DNA from: Malonomonas sp036526255
Lineage (GTDB): Bacteria; Desulfobacterota; Desulfuromonadia; Desulfuromonadales; Geopsychrobacteraceae
Length of the DNA stretch: 64,000 bases
Reading direction: 5' to 3'
Assembly (NCBI GenBank): GCA_036526255.1
Contig: DATCYW010000080.1
Span: forward strand, 110,048 to 174,047
The stretch's first letter is position 1; each line of letters starts with the position of its first letter. Of this stretch, positions 25,080 to 34,154 are shown in pieces. A program made the translations under genes and the position numbers. The notes under the pieces were generated by a model that saw only the letters and a list, made by a program, of their open reading frames with translations, did no database searches and was not told the origin of the DNA.

Positions 25080-26785
25080 AAAACAGACTCTGGAAAATAC
25101 GTCAGAAAGAGCCGAATCCAGCCAGAATCGAACGGCTCGCCCAGGCCCTTGGTATTCTGCCGCTGACCGCACGAACCCTGTTGCTGCGCGGGATTGAAAC
25201 CACCGAGCAGGGACAACTGTTTCTGCAGGCCCGGCTTGGCGCTCTGCCTGACCCTGATCTGCTTCCCGATATGTCGATTGCCTGCGCCCGTCTCGAACAG
25301 GCGCTGTTGCGCGGGGAAAAGATCGCCGTGCATGGTGATTATGATGTTGATGGTATCAGCGGCTGCACCCTGCTGGTTGAAATGCTCCGCAAGCTGGGTG
25401 GGACTGTTGATTACCACATTCCGCTGCGGCTGAAGGACGGTTACGGTCTTTCGGCAGATGCCATCTGTCAGGCACAGGAGGCTGGTTGCGAACTGATTGT
25501 TTCCGTTGATTGTGGTGTCTCGGCGCATGCCGAAGCTGATCTGGCCGCAGAACTCGGGCTTGATCTGATCATTACCGATCACCACCAGCCATCGTCTGAA
25601 CTCCCCGCCTGTCTTGCGCTGATCAATCCGCATTTGCCGAACAGCCGTTTCCCCTGGAAGGATCTTTCCGGAGTCGGGGTCGCCTTCTTTTTATTGGTCG
25701 GTCTGCGTCGCAGGTTACGTGAGAACGGCTATTTCAATCGTCATCCTGAGCCAGACCTGAAGCTCGGCCTCGATCTGGTTGCGCTTGGCACCATCGCCGA
25801 TATTGTCCCTTTAGGGGGCGTCAACCGGATTCTGGTTCGGGCCGGACTGCAACTGCTCGAAGCAGGTGGGCGACCCGGCGTCGCCGCGCTGAAAAAGGTC
25901 GCCGAGGTGCAGCAGGTCAGCTGCGGAGTGGTCGGCTTTCGTCTGGCGCCGCGTTTAAATGCTGCAGGTCGTTTGGAGGATGCCGCTCTCGGGGTGAAAT
26001 TACTGCTCGACGAGGACCCGCAGCAAGCCGCCGAACTGGCCGGGTTGCTGGATGGTTTCAACCGTGAGCGACAGCTTCTCGAGCAGAAGACCCTGGAACA
26101 GGCCATCGAGCGTCTGGAAGAACAGGATAATTCTGACCGTTACAGCATCGTCCTGGCTGACGAGCGCTGGCATTCAGGGGTCATTGGCATTGTCGCCAGC
26201 CGACTGGTCGAGCGCTATCATCGGCCGACGGTGCTGATTGCGCTGGCGGACGGGCAGGGGAAGGGTTCGGCCCGCTCCATCAGTGGTTTCCATCTGTATC
26301 AGGCCTTTGTACAGGCCGCTGAACCACTGGCTGGCTATGGCGGGCATGCTATGGCCGCCGGTCTGTCGATCAAGGCCGAGAATGTTGCGCGCTTCATTGC
26401 AGAATTTGAGGCGGCGGCCCGCGCACAGTTAACTGAAAGTGATCTGATTCCGCAGGCTTCGCACGATGGGGAGGTTTGTCTGACTGAGCTGACACTGGCG
26501 CAGCTGACTGAGCTGGAAAGCCTGAACCCCTTCGGTGCCGGAAATCCTCAGCCTGCCTTTGTCAGCCGTGGCTGCCGGGTCCATTCGCCACGGATTCTGG
26601 CTGAAAAACACCTGAAGTTTGATGTGGAGCAGCAGGGCTGCCGGGTCGCCTGTATTGCCTTCGGCATGGCCGAACGTTTCGAGCAGCTGACCGGAGAGAT
26701 AGATCTGCTCTTCCGGCCGGGAATCAACAACTGGCGCGGCAACAGCTCGGTGCAGCTGCAGGTCAGTGATTTCCGCCCAGGCTGA
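25067..26785 (+). CDS. recJ: Single-stranded-DNA-specific exonuclease RecJ
   Basis: RecJ degrades single-stranded DNA 5' to 3' in recombination and mismatch repair. The 572-residue protein has DHH-family metal motifs: HGDYDVDGISG (Asp91, Asp93, Asp95), VSVDCG, and ITDHHQ. The DHHA1 domain has GYGGHAMAAG, and a C-terminal OB-like part follows. Length matches family members. The ATG lies within the 3' end of the lipoprotein gene, so translation is probably coupled. Confidence 0.95.
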   Translation: MEPVKNRLWKIRQKEPNPARIERLAQALGILPLTARTLLLRGIETTEQGQLFLQARLGALPDPDLLPDMSIACARLEQALLRGEKIAVHGDYDVDGISGCTLLVEMLRKLGGTVDYHIPLRLKDGYGLSADAICQAQEAGCELIVSVDCGVSAHAEADLAAELGLDLIITDHHQPSSELPACLALINPHLPNSRFPWKDLSGVGVAFFLLVGLRRRLRENGYFNRHPEPDLKLGLDLVALGTIADIVPLGGVNRILVRAGLQLLEAGGRPGVAALKKVAEVQQVSCGVVGFRLAPRLNAAGRLEDAALGVKLLLDEDPQQAAELAGLLDGFNRERQLLEQKTLEQAIERLEEQDNSDRYSIVLADERWHSGVIGIVASRLVERYHRPTVLIALADGQGKGSARSISGFHLYQAFVQAAEPLAGYGGHAMAAGLSIKAENVARFIAEFEAAARAQLTESDLIPQASHDGEVCLTELTLAQLTELESLNPFGAGNPQPAFVSRGCRVHSPRILAEKHLKFDVEQQGCRVACIAFGMAERFEQLTGEIDLLFRPGINNWRGNSSVQLQVSDFRPG

Positions 26786-26794
26786 TCTGAATAT

Positions 26795-27361
26795 TTATAG
26801 TTTTACGCCGTTATTTTTTTCGTAGTTTTTTGCCAGCAGCGCCGACAGAGAAATATCCTGATAGTCGGTGGTCTTTCGCACCGCCTCTCGTAAAACCCCT
26901 TCCAGTTCAAATCCTTGCTTTTGCAAAAACTGCTCGGCAACTCTGTCGCCGCTGAAGTGGTAGCTGTAAAGCCGGTTCAACTCAAGTTGCCTGAACGCGA
27001 AATCCAGCATTTCCTGCAACGCCTCACCGGCGTAGCCTTGCCTGCGCCAAGGCTGGCCTATCCAGACTTCCAGCTCGGCGGTCGCGTTGTTTTTGTCGAT
27101 GACCCGCAGGGCAACCGAGCCGATCATCTGTTTTGTTTCAAGCAGACTGATGACAAAATGGATGGCGGAACCGGTCCGATACAGGTGAGGCAGGCCGACG
27201 ATCCAGCTCTTTGCCGCTGTTGGTGTGTAAGGGTGGGGGACGGAGATGGTGGTGTCGGCGATTTCCCGCGTGCCGGCAAGTTTGACCAGCATCTCAGCAT
27301 CGTCGGCGATAAAAGGGCGCAGCCGCAAGCGTTCTGTCTGTAAAGATGGTTGGTAGCGCAT
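26795..27361 (-). CDS. GNAT-family N-acetyltransferase (RimJ/RimL type)
   Basis: The 188-residue protein starts MRYQPSLQTERLRLRPF, the common start of RimJ/RimL-like acetyltransferases. It carries the acetyl-CoA binding segment WRRQGYAGEAL, followed by helix and strand patterns NRLYSYHFSGDRVAEQFLQKQG. It probably acetylates a ribosomal protein N-terminus or a small molecule; the substrate cannot be told. The ATG at 27361 was chosen because AAGGAG lies 7 bp upstream. Longer in-frame starts at 27379 and 27427 lack this. The IS element begins 79 bp upstream, so its original promoter may have been cut off. Confidence 0.85.
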   Translation of the reverse strand: MRYQPSLQTERLRLRPFIADDAEMLVKLAGTREIADTTISVPHPYTPTAAKSWIVGLPHLYRTGSAIHFVISLLETKQMIGSVALRVIDKNNATAELEVWIGQPWRRQGYAGEALQEMLDFAFRQLELNRLYSYHFSGDRVAEQFLQKQGFELEGVLREAVRKTTDYQDISLSALLAKNYEKNNGVKL

Positions 27362-27431
27362 GTTCGGCTCCTTGGTCATTGCAGGAAACGTCTCTGTTCT
27401 TTTATTACAGATGGTTACGAGATGCAAATTT

Positions 27432-27439
27432 AATATCTA
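27432..27439. repeat. Target-site duplication, left copy
   Basis: AATATCTA is directly repeated at 28518-28525, flanking the IS. Eight base pairs is the usual duplication for IS1595-family elements. Confidence 0.9.
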
Positions 27440-28517
27440 CGGTTCTATCCACCCAAAAAAGGCTGCGGCTGAGTAACGCCGCCCCATATGGTTCTTCGTA
27501 GTTGGGTGCCGACGGCATGTTCAAGAAGGTTTTCAAATTGCTCCAGCACCGGCTTTGCTTGCATCACGATCTTTGACAATCCGTTTCGCTTCTTTTCCAC
27601 GGGAACCCGATTGTTCCAGCGGAAGGCGACTTCACTGAGAAAGCGCGGGATGTGCTGGCGACTGACGTAATGAAAGACGTCTTGCTTCGCCCTTTCCAGA
27701 ATCGCATTGAAGGATTCTGCCGTGTTGACATGAGCTTCTCCGCGAGCGTATTCCCTGATGCCATGATTGACGCTTTCATGACCTGAAAACTCCTTCCCGA
27801 GCGCCATGTAGGCATGCAATTGGTCCGTCATGACCGACGCTGCAGGCGAAACAACCTGCTTGACGTGTGGGGCCAGAACCGCGTAGCTGTCGCTGGAGAT
27901 CACTCCGGTTCGAACCGGACCGTTTCGGCTGACCGCCACATGAATACAGGTTTTCTTGGTTCCTTTGCCTCTGGAATGCTTTACCCCGTGCTGGAACCTC
28001 GGCTTGCCACCAAGATACTTTTCGTCCAGTTCAACAACGCCGGACAACAGTTCTATGGCATCAGCATGGACAGCCATCATGGCCCGAATTGCATGGCCGA
28101 CCTTCCATGCCGTCTTCTGGTTGACACCGAGCCACTTGGCCAAAAAGACCGACGAGATCCCTTTACTGGAGTAGATGATGAAATACATCGCCAGCAGCCA
28201 GGTTTGAAGTGGCAGTTTGGTGCTGTGCAAGGGCGTCTTTGTCGTTACCGTGAACTGCCCTGCGCACCCGCTGCACTCGTAAAGGCCTGGGCGGGCGGAA
28301 TCACTTTTGAGCAGCCAGGATTTCAAACAACCACAGTGCGGACAAACCCGACCCGAGGGCCAAATCACCTTTTCCAGATATTTTCGACAAGTACTTTCAT
28401 CTGGAAACATGTTGCGAAACTGATTAATTGTCATGGGCATACCTCCTTGTGGAGTTATGATCCATCACAAGAATGTCAAGCTATGACACACCCACCTTTG
28501 TTTGGTGGATAGAACCG
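27440..28517 (-). mobile_element. Complete IS1595-family insertion sequence (1078 bp)
   Basis: Terminal inverted repeats begin CGGTTCTATCCACC at both ends (left from 27440, right end at 28517) and match at 21 of the first 23 positions. One transposase gene fills the interior. An 8-bp target duplication, AATATCTA, flanks the element exactly. Structure and ORF are intact, so the element looks recent and possibly active. It sits between the acetyltransferase gene and the YegP-like gene. Confidence 0.93.
27445..28434 (-). CDS. IS1595-family (ISXO2-like) DDE transposase
   Basis: The 329-residue protein has an N-terminal zinc ribbon (CPHCG and CSGCAGQF, about 31-59), then the DDE transposase domain with the first acid in VVELDEKYLGGK, the second in VMTDQLHAY, and the distal HVNTAESFNAILER segment. 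The frame is uninterrupted. The ATG at 28434 has AAGGAGG 7 bp upstream; an ATG at 28440 would be only 1 bp from it. The reading frame ends 5 bp inside the left inverted repeat. Confidence 0.93.
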   Translation of the reverse strand: MTINQFRNMFPDESTCRKYLEKVIWPSGRVCPHCGCLKSWLLKSDSARPGLYECSGCAGQFTVTTKTPLHSTKLPLQTWLLAMYFIIYSSKGISSVFLAKWLGVNQKTAWKVGHAIRAMMAVHADAIELLSGVVELDEKYLGGKPRFQHGVKHSRGKGTKKTCIHVAVSRNGPVRTGVISSDSYAVLAPHVKQVVSPAASVMTDQLHAYMALGKEFSGHESVNHGIREYARGEAHVNTAESFNAILERAKQDVFHYVSRQHIPRFLSEVAFRWNNRVPVEKKRNGLSKIVMQAKPVLEQFENLLEHAVGTQLRRTIWGGVTQPQPFLGG

Positions 28518-28525
28518 AATATCTA
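28518..28525. repeat. Target-site duplication, right copy
   Basis: AATATCTA, identical to 27432-27439, immediately follows the right inverted repeat of the IS. Confidence 0.9.
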
Positions 28526-28592
28526 AGTACTGTTGGCTGACTGCAGATCTCTTTCCCCTGTCGCCTGAACGCTGACAAAAAGGGTTGCGAGG

Positions 28593-28620
28593 TTGCAGAA
28601 AAATCGTACTCGTCTATATT
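28593..28620 (+). promoter_or_regulatory. Predicted promoter of the YegP-like gene
   Basis: TTGCAG (28593-28598) and TATATT (28615-28620) are separated by 16 bp, 43 bp before the start codon. Confidence 0.5.
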
Positions 28621-28662
28621 TAATGAGCTGGTATAACAACTTACGCGAGGAGGAATGAAGAC

Positions 28663-28998
28663 ATGGCCGGAAAATTTGAAATCAAGACAGCAAAAGATGG
28701 GCAGTTCTATTTCAATCTCAAGGCAGGCAATGGTGAAGTCATCCTGACCAGCCAGATGTACAAAGCGAAGTCCGGTGCTCTAAATGGCGCTGAGTCGGTA
28801 CGTACCAACTCCGGGGATGACTCACTTTATGAGCGTAAGGTCAGCAGCAGTGATAAACCTTTCTTCACCATCAAGGCAAAAAACCATCAGACCATCGGTA
28901 AAAGCGGTTTTTATAGCTCAGCTGCAGCCATGGAAAAAGGGATCGAGTCAGTAAAAAAGAGCGCGCCCGAAGCCAAGGTGGTTGAGCTGCTCGAATAG
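28663..28998 (+). CDS. DUF1508 (YegP-like) protein
   Basis: The 111-residue protein consists of two DUF1508 repeats: residues 4-52 (KFEIKTAKDGQFYFNLKAGN and following) and about 57-105 (DKPFFTIKAKNHQTIGKS and following). This is the typical two-repeat YegP form. Its biochemical role is unknown; family members are small stress-associated cytoplasmic proteins. GAGGAGG precedes the ATG. A promoter and terminator flank the gene, so it is expressed alone. Confidence 0.93.
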   Translation: MAGKFEIKTAKDGQFYFNLKAGNGEVILTSQMYKAKSGALNGAESVRTNSGDDSLYERKVSSSDKPFFTIKAKNHQTIGKSGFYSSAAAMEKGIESVKKSAPEAKVVELLE

Positions 28999-29030
28999 CA
29001 ATTCCTATTGCCGTTGTTTTTTGTTTGCTG

Positions 29031-29060
29031 AGGGCTGCAGATTTTTTCTGCAGCCCTTTT
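29031..29060 (+). terminator. Intrinsic terminator after the YegP-like gene
   Basis: Ten-base perfect arms AGGGCTGCAG/CTGCAGCCCT (29031-29040 and 29048-29057) with a T-rich 7-nt loop are followed by TTT. Confidence 0.8.
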
Positions 29061-29084
29061 AACGCCGGAACTCTCGGAGTCGCC

Positions 29085-30425
29085 ATGCCCCCTGAAACTG
29101 CAGAAGCGCCACTGGAAGCTTTTATCCCTTTTCGCCGTAGTGAATTGATCGAACTCTGCCTGGCCGATCAGCAACTGGATGCGGCAGCAGCTGCGCAGTT
29201 CAAGGATTTCTGCCAGATTCTGGCCGCCTTTTACCATTTTCGCGCCCATGCACAGCTGGAGCGACTTAAGGATCATTACTCGGCGTTCAATCCCGATTCC
29301 GATAATTGTCCGTTACATCCACCCACAGCAGTGCAGTTGCAGGCAGCCGCACAAGCGATCGCCGGAGATTTTTCCAGTCTGCTGGAAAAGGCGAATTATC
29401 AGTCTTTATCGCAGCAGCAGCTTGAGCAATCCTTTCAGGTCGCATCACTGATTCCCTTGCAAACCAAGGTCGATTTTGATGATTTCGATCAGGTCCTCTT
29501 CTACTTCAGGGGGGAGGGGAAGCAAGATGTCACAATCAAGCGGTTATTTCGCAAGAAAATTATCAGCCTGGATAATTTCGAGCGGGTCGTCGTGCTGCTG
29601 AAATTTCGTGATCAGAGTCACTTTGACAACAAGCAGAAGCAGCTTGACGAGCTCGGTTTTGTGCCGGGAAAAATGTATCTTTACCTGTATAAAAATATCC
29701 CCAAAAACGATCTCGAGCTGTTGTTTCCGAACGTTGAGGTCAGTATGAACTGGAAGGACCGTCTGCTGCTGGTGGTGCCGGCGGTCGGTGCGGCCATCCC
29801 ATTGATCCTGAAGGTGCTGCCCAGCCTGGGGCTTTTGGTCGCTGCCGTTCTGCTGGTGACCATGGGGCCGGAATTCGCGGAGAAGTTCGGCTTCAAGAGT
29901 GACGGTTCAACCAGTATCTACCCACTACTGGTGGCGGTCCTGTCGATCGGTGCAGCGCTGGGCGGATTTGCTGTCCGGCAGTACGGCAAATACAAAAGCA
30001 AGCGACTGATGTTCTTAAAAAAAGTGACTGATACCCTGTTTTTCAAAAATCTGGTTACAAACGAGGGGGTTCTCTACAGTTTGACCGATGCCGCGGAAGA
30101 GGAACTCTGCAAGGAAGCGATTCTGGTTTATTATCACCTGCTGATCGCCAGCGGACCGCTTGACCGGTTGCAGCTGGATCAGAAAATTGAAAGCTGGATG
30201 CAGCAGAGCTTCGGTACCCGGATCGATTTTGATATCGAGAAAACCCTGAAAAATATGCTCGAACTGCAGGCCGATCTGCCCGGTGTTGAAGGGGGGCGGC
30301 AACGCACGCTGCTGAGTCGAAAGTCTGACGGCAGCCTGCAGGTGCTCCCGCTGGATGAGGCCAAGAGGCTGATCGATTATATCTGGGATCATGCTTTTGA
30401 ATATGCCAACGACAAGACAGGTTAA
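29085..30425 (+). CDS. DUF3754 (TMEM143-like) membrane protein
   Basis: The 446-residue protein has a long soluble N-terminal region with VLFYFRGEGKQDVTIKRLFRKK and a KMYLYLYKNIPKNDLELLFPN segment that matches DUF3754/TMEM143 proteins. Two or three hydrophobic segments lie between about 235 and 305 (LLLVVPAVGAAIPLILKVL; LLVAVLSIGAALGGFAV), and a soluble C-terminal part follows. The function of the family is unknown; a eukaryotic mitochondrial homologue exists. The ATG at 29085 follows CGGAG; an upstream in-frame start lies inside the terminator region. murB follows 90 bp later. Confidence 0.75.
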   Translation: MPPETAEAPLEAFIPFRRSELIELCLADQQLDAAAAAQFKDFCQILAAFYHFRAHAQLERLKDHYSAFNPDSDNCPLHPPTAVQLQAAAQAIAGDFSSLLEKANYQSLSQQQLEQSFQVASLIPLQTKVDFDDFDQVLFYFRGEGKQDVTIKRLFRKKIISLDNFERVVVLLKFRDQSHFDNKQKQLDELGFVPGKMYLYLYKNIPKNDLELLFPNVEVSMNWKDRLLLVVPAVGAAIPLILKVLPSLGLLVAAVLLVTMGPEFAEKFGFKSDGSTSIYPLLVAVLSIGAALGGFAVRQYGKYKSKRLMFLKKVTDTLFFKNLVTNEGVLYSLTDAAEEELCKEAILVYYHLLIASGPLDRLQLDQKIESWMQQSFGTRIDFDIEKTLKNMLELQADLPGVEGGRQRTLLSRKSDGSLQVLPLDEAKRLIDYIWDHAFEYANDKTG

Positions 30426-30515
30426 GTGCTTTTAGCCACTGCACCGCCGGTTGACGGACGCGCCAGTTTGACGCATAGTGAGCTCCGATTTCTACTTTTT
30501 GAGCGCAGGATTAGC

Positions 30516-31517
30516 ATGCCCGTCAATATCACCCCTAGCACCAGCCCTTTTGCTGCCGATTTAAACGAACTTGACGGCGCTGCTGTTGGTCGCCTTTTTT
30601 TTACCGAACCCCTGGCCAGCCATAATAGCTGGAAGATCGGCGGCCCGGCAGATTTGCTGGTTGAGCCACGCAGTTCGCAGCAGGTTGCGACACTCGTTCG
30701 TTTCGCTCGGCAACGGCAGATTCCGTTGGTGGTGATCGGGCAGGGGACCAACCTGTTGTTTGATGACGCCGGGGTACGCGGCATCGTGCTGAAGATCGGT
30801 GCGCAGCTGGGTGCCATCCAGATTGACGGCCAGCAGATCATCGCTGAAGGGGGCGCCTGGGTGCCACAGTTGGCGCGTCAGTCGATGCGAGCTGGATTGT
30901 CCGGCTTGGAGCACTGTATCGGCATCCCCGGTACGGTCGGCGGGCTGGTGATGATGAATGGCGGCAGTCAACGCAAAGGGATTGGCGAGAATATCAAACA
31001 GGTCTGGGTCGTGACCGCCGAGGGTGAAACCCAGCTTCTCAGCCGTGACGACTGCGCATTCTCCTATCGTCACAGCGCCCTGCAGGGGACCGGCGCGGTG
31101 GTGGTCAAGGCCGAGCTGGAATGTCTGCGTGGCGATATCCGCGAGGTTCGACGTGAGATGGTCTGCGATCTGCGTAACCGTCGGCAGAAGTTTCCGCGTA
31201 AATTGCCGAACTGCGGTTCGGTTTTTCTCAGCAGCGCCGAAATGCACGCCAGTGTCGGACCACCGGGGAAGATTATCGAAGAGACTGGGCTGAAAGGGGT
31301 TCGTTTTGGCCAGGCGGAGGTCTCCAGGCAGCACGCCAACTTCATTGTAAATCTTGGTGGCGCAACCTCAGCCGAGGTGTTGACGCTGATTGCCCACATC
31401 CGTCAACAGGTTCGCCAGCGGATCGACTTTGAGCTTGATTGCGAGGTTCGCTATGTCAGTCCACAAGGGCAGCTGATGCCGGCGCACATCGCGGCCGAGG
31501 CCGCAAATCACCAGTAG
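30516..31517 (+). CDS. murB: UDP-N-acetylenolpyruvoylglucosamine reductase
   Basis: MurB reduces UDP-GlcNAc-enolpyruvate to UDP-MurNAc with NADPH and FAD, a committed step of peptidoglycan precursor synthesis. The 333-residue protein has the FAD-binding VIGQGTNLLF (73-82) and GIPGTVGG (136-143), the SYRHSAL segment, and the proton-donating serine in NCGSVF (Ser235). LDCEVRYV sits where the C-terminal glutamate lies. The ATG at 30516 fits family length; a start at 30426 adds 30 unrelated residues. It is separate from the division/cell-wall cluster. Confidence 0.93.
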   Translation: MPVNITPSTSPFAADLNELDGAAVGRLFFTEPLASHNSWKIGGPADLLVEPRSSQQVATLVRFARQRQIPLVVIGQGTNLLFDDAGVRGIVLKIGAQLGAIQIDGQQIIAEGGAWVPQLARQSMRAGLSGLEHCIGIPGTVGGLVMMNGGSQRKGIGENIKQVWVVTAEGETQLLSRDDCAFSYRHSALQGTGAVVVKAELECLRGDIREVRREMVCDLRNRRQKFPRKLPNCGSVFLSSAEMHASVGPPGKIIEETGLKGVRFGQAEVSRQHANFIVNLGGATSAEVLTLIAHIRQQVRQRIDFELDCEVRYVSPQGQLMPAHIAAEAANHQ

Positions 31518-31518
31518 T

Positions 31519-32619
31519 TCACCTGTCCAGCAACTGATCCAGCTCATCAAAGTTGAAACGCATTTCCGCTAATTTGCGCACCAGTCTGATCTTCTCGGTA
31601 TCTTCGGCAACCAGTTTGGCAACATCCTCATTGACGATCTGGTACAGCTGGCCGGTGGTGTGGCTGGTGGTTCTGATGTAGGGGATTTTGCTGTTATCGA
31701 GGATCAGTTGGGTGATGCTGCTGATTTCGGCGATCCCCGGAATCAGCAGGCCGGCGATCTGCTGACGATACTCGGGAATCTGGTACATGTTGGCCAGAGT
31801 GACTAGCAGCTCATCGCGACTGCTGGTGACGATGAGCAGCGTTGAATCGCGCAGCAGCTCGGTGACGCGCTGGGTCGATGGGGCGCCGATCTGCAGATTG
31901 AGGGCGATCCGGTTGGCGTCATCCTGATTGCCGTGAAGTTCCAGATTGAGGATTGTCGCGACCCGCTGCATGGTCGGGTTGGCCAGAACCGGTTGATAGT
32001 TAAAACCGCGGAACAGTTTGAACGACTCCTGGGCAAACACTTTATCCAGATAATCCAGAGTTGCATCGCGTTTATCCGGAATCAGTTTATTGGCCATGAT
32101 GCCGCGTATTTCTACCCCCTTTTGTTCAAACAGCTGGCGATTCTGCTGCACCGCATCAACAACGTTGCCGATACCGCCGCCGGTGATCATCAGCACCGGT
32201 GCCTTCAGGGCGCTGGCGATGTGTGCATTTGACAGTCCGATGACCGAACCGACTGCCGGATGGCCGGAGCCTTCGATGATCAGAAAATCGCACTCCTGTT
32301 CAATGGCGTGACAGGACTCGATGACACGTTGTTCGAGCTGCCGGGCATCGATTTTGCCGTCGATGAATTCGCGAGTAGTGTAGCGTTCGATGATGACCGG
32401 TGACATCTGCCGCAGGCCGTGCTTCAGGTCGAAGACCTGGGCCATCAGCGCCACATCCGAATCGATCGTGACCCCTTTGAAGCTGATCGGTTTTGGACCG
32501 AGCGGTTTGATGAAACCGACCCGCGGATATTTTTTCTGCGCGAGATGCAGTAGCGAGAGGCTGGCGGTGGTTTTTCCGCAATGCTGGCCAATTGCAGAGA
32601 TGTAGAGTTTGCGTGCCAT
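31519..32619 (-). CDS. BioD/CobQ-like P-loop protein with DRTGG domain
   Basis: The 366-residue protein begins with a dethiobiotin-synthetase-like NTPase domain (AAA_26 type) containing the P-loop variant SAIGQHCGKTT (about 7-17), GFIKPLGP, and the FLIIEGSGHP switch. The second half (about 215-340) matches the DRTGG domain, also found in long phosphotransacetylases. It resembles the N-terminal regulatory part of long-form Pta without the catalytic domain. A nucleotide-sensing regulatory role is plausible but unproven. GGGAG precedes the ATG at 32619. It ends 1 bp from the murB stop on the opposite strand. Confidence 0.78.
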   Translation of the reverse strand: MARKLYISAIGQHCGKTTASLSLLHLAQKKYPRVGFIKPLGPKPISFKGVTIDSDVALMAQVFDLKHGLRQMSPVIIERYTTREFIDGKIDARQLEQRVIESCHAIEQECDFLIIEGSGHPAVGSVIGLSNAHIASALKAPVLMITGGGIGNVVDAVQQNRQLFEQKGVEIRGIMANKLIPDKRDATLDYLDKVFAQESFKLFRGFNYQPVLANPTMQRVATILNLELHGNQDDANRIALNLQIGAPSTQRVTELLRDSTLLIVTSSRDELLVTLANMYQIPEYRQQIAGLLIPGIAEISSITQLILDNSKIPYIRTTSHTTGQLYQIVNEDVAKLVAEDTEKIRLVRKLAEMRFNFDELDQLLDR

Positions 32620-32716
32620 CGGTAATCTCCCGGGGGGAAGGACAGTGAAGTTAACCCAGTTTGCGTGCAGTTGACAGTGTAGCAAACCGCTTTGTGAATT
32701 GCCTGCGCAAAGCAGG

Positions 32717-32748
32717 AAAAAAGGCTACCGGATTTTCGGCAGCCTTTT
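32717..32748 (-). terminator. Intrinsic terminator after the aminotransferase gene
   Basis: On the minus strand, twelve-base arms (32748-32737 and 32730-32719, one G-U pair) with a 6-nt loop end in a T run. It lies 7 bp past the aminotransferase stop. Confidence 0.85.
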
Positions 32749-32754
32749 ATGTTT

Positions 32755-33954
32755 TCAAGCTGTTGCGACAGGTTGCAAACCAACTTCTTTGGCCAGTTCC
32801 GTCCAGAGCGGCAGGCTGCGCTCGATCATCGCATCATCGACGCAGTAGGCGATCCGGAAAAATCCAGGCGCGCCGAAACCTGAGCCGGGGACCAGCAGGA
32901 TGCGGTATTTCTGTGCCAGGCGGATGAACTCGATTTCATCGGCAAGCGGTGACTTGGGAAACAGGTAGAACCCACCGCCCGGTTTGACCATCTCAAAACC
33001 GAGCGCGCTGAGGTGGTTGTAAAGCAGGTCGCGCTTGTGCCGGTAGAGTTCGCTGTCGACGCTGCTGTGCTGCAGGCTGGTGACCAGCCGCTGCATCAGT
33101 GCCGGTGCATTGACGAAGCCGAGCACCCGGTTGCAGAAAATCGCCCCCTGCATGAACAGGCTGACCTCCTCCATCGCCGGACTGGCGGCCAGATAGCCGA
33201 TCCGTTCACCGGGCAGCGCCAGGTCCTTGGAGTGTGAGGTGACGATGATCGAATTGTCGATGCAGTTGAATATGCAGGGGACCACTTCACCGAAACTGAT
33301 CTTCGCGTAAGGTTCGTCGGAGATCGCCGTGATCGAAATCCCCAGTTCTTGCTCTTTGCGTTTCAGCAACGCGCCCAGTGCCTTCAGGGTTGCTTCGGGG
33401 TAGATGACGCCGGTCGGGTTATTCGGTGAGTTGATGATGATGACGCGGGTTCTGGCGGTGATTGCTGCCTCGATGGCAGCGAGGTTGGGCTGGAAATCGT
33501 CATGGGTGGCGACGATCACCGGGGTGCCGTTCTGATTGTCGATGTAGAATTTGTATTCGACAAAGTAGGGGGTGAGGATGATGACTTCATCGCTCGGATT
33601 GAGCAGGGTTTTCAGCACCACGTTCAAAGCGGCTCCGGCTCCGCAGGTCATGACCACGTTGGCGGCGCAGGTCGGCCGGCGGCTTTTGGTGTTGATCGCG
33701 GCGGCAACGGCGGCGCGGGTCTCTTCGTAGCCGGCGTTGTTCATGTATCGATGCATCCCCGGTACGGGATTTTCGGCAATCCGCTGCAGTTCGGCCTGCA
33801 GTTCGGCTGGCGGCTCGATGGTCGGGTTGCCGAGGGTGAAGTCGAACACCTGATCGTCACCGTACTCTTTACGCAGCAGCGCGCCCTCCTCGAACATTTT
33901 GCGGATCCAGGAAGAGCCTTCGATACATGCATTGACCTTTGCTGCTATCGCCAT
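32755..33954 (-). CDS. PLP-dependent class I/II aminotransferase
   Basis: The 399-residue protein has the fold-type I pattern: FDFTLGNPTIEPP near the start, CGAGAALN, INSPNNPTGVIY, SDEPYAKI, and the pyridoxal lysine in TSHSKDLALPGERIGYL. It ends with an RIAYCVDDAMIERSL segment that contains the carboxylate-binding arginine. It belongs to the aspartate/aromatic aminotransferase group. Divergence from pheA, 266 bp away, makes a role in Phe/Tyr transamination attractive but not proven. The ATG at 33954 has AAGGA upstream; longer in-frame starts add an unrelated N-terminus. Confidence 0.87.
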   Translation of the reverse strand: MAIAAKVNACIEGSSWIRKMFEEGALLRKEYGDDQVFDFTLGNPTIEPPAELQAELQRIAENPVPGMHRYMNNAGYEETRAAVAAAINTKSRRPTCAANVVMTCGAGAALNVVLKTLLNPSDEVIILTPYFVEYKFYIDNQNGTPVIVATHDDFQPNLAAIEAAITARTRVIIINSPNNPTGVIYPEATLKALGALLKRKEQELGISITAISDEPYAKISFGEVVPCIFNCIDNSIIVTSHSKDLALPGERIGYLAASPAMEEVSLFMQGAIFCNRVLGFVNAPALMQRLVTSLQHSSVDSELYRHKRDLLYNHLSALGFEMVKPGGGFYLFPKSPLADEIEFIRLAQKYRILLVPGSGFGAPGFFRIAYCVDDAMIERSLPLWTELAKEVGLQPVATA

Positions 33955-34154
33955 GGTAGTTGTCCTTCTGCTCTGGGCTTTATCGTTTGCTTCAAGGGTT
34001 GTTTTGCTTGGTGAACATTCGTTTGCGCCGCAGTTTAGCTGCGTGCTCAAGAGGGGTCAAGGGGATTGAAAAGTCAGCCGGCGCAGGTTCTTTGGCGGAG
34101 CTGTTTTCGTTATCCGAATCAAAGGTTTATCCGGCATAAAGCTGCGCTGAGAAT

